Origin: Olavius algarvensis Delta 4 endosymbiont
Lineage (GTDB): Bacteria; Desulfobacterota; Desulfobacteria; Desulfobacterales; CAJINA01
NCBI GenBank assembly: GCA_905176665.1
Contig: CAJINA010000188.1
Span: forward strand, 224,654 to 288,653
Reading direction: 5' to 3'
DNA: 64,000 bases
In this document: one piece after another, positions 63,990-64,000 of the stretch
Position numbering within the stretch: position 1 is the stretch's first letter
Layout of the letters: each line of letters begins with the position of its first letter
Made by a program: the position numbers and the translations under genes
The notes under the pieces: model-generated
What the model was told of the DNA's origin: nothing
The model's database searches: none
What the model saw: only the letters and a program-made list of their open reading frames with translations

Positions 63990-64000
63990 AAGGAGGCAGA
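63990..64000 (+). promoter_or_regulatory. Ribosome-binding site of a gene beyond the window
   Basis: AAAGGAGGCAGA at the very end of the window is a strong SD with no start codon yet, so the next plus-strand gene probably begins a few bases further on. About 180 bp separate it from the kinase-like gene. Confidence 0.5.

Noticed and set aside
1..64000. CRISPR arrays, tRNA or rRNA genes, prophage or transposase genes
   Set aside because: I looked for regularly spaced repeats, cloverleaf-type sequences and integrase/transposase motifs and found none I could support.

Overview
The window looks like chromosomal DNA of a strictly anaerobic Desulfobacterota bacterium, probably a Desulfosarcina/Desulfobacteraceae-type sulfate reducer. 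This is an inference from a complete Rnf complex, formate dehydrogenase maturation (FdhD), a GTP-type PEP carboxykinase, a DUF6178-like protein, a LIV transporter linked to a CoA ligase, a putative selenoprotein and many intergenic foldback repeats. No 16S rRNA, tRNA, CRISPR array or transposase gene was seen.

Layout. 1-119: tail of an acyl-CoA synthetase. 510-6795: rnfCDGEAB plus a universal stress protein. 7090-13511: a large hybrid sensor kinase and an M1 peptidase-ChaN-PDZ fusion. 13886-21852: a LIV-type ABC transporter whose binding-protein gene is frameshifted, an AMP-forming CoA ligase, a nitroreductase and a receiver protein. 22004-29494: a DadA-like oxidase (minus strand), serB with two ACT domains, a flavin reductase-like protein, an SLC13 anion transporter and a frameshifted amtB behind a sigma-54-like promoter. 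29784-33913 (minus): a tandem rhodanese interrupted by a UGA that is probably selenocysteine, recN and a TrkA-type potassium channel. 34178-42357: rdgB, a nitroreductase, pckG, an AmpG-like MFS protein, a PAS-GGDEF cyclase and a DUF6178-like protein. 42310-46994 (minus): M48 peptidase, two YbjQ proteins, fdhD, an SO_0444-type metal exporter and arsR. 47206-51618: rplU-rpmA-obgE, then nadD-rsfS-gpmI. 51728-57394: a degenerate HSDR_N-like protein, a zinc-ribbon protein, a metallo-beta-lactamase-fold hydrolase, and a membrane LonB protease with an unknown partner. 57843-60586: a GAF-ANTAR antiterminator followed by a glutamate-synthase-like gene. 60813-63821: a TetR regulator, a class-III aminotransferase and a kinase-like protein.

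Most interesting points. (1) The leader of the glutamate-synthase-like gene carries two hexaloop hairpins (AATGGC and AAAGGC, both with A1 and G4). The second is mutually exclusive with an intrinsic terminator, and an ANTAR protein is encoded just upstream: a self-contained antitermination switch. (2) The rhodanese UGA sits where homologues have Cys, and a hairpin meeting the bacterial SECIS rules follows it. (3) A family of 130-250 bp foldback elements (at least six copies and one half-copy) has a conserved core but several unrelated, self-complementary outer arms. These elements abut or overlap start and stop codons. (4) The TetR gene and the aminotransferase/kinase-like operon each carry a GAGAGTG-N6-CACTCTC-type operator.
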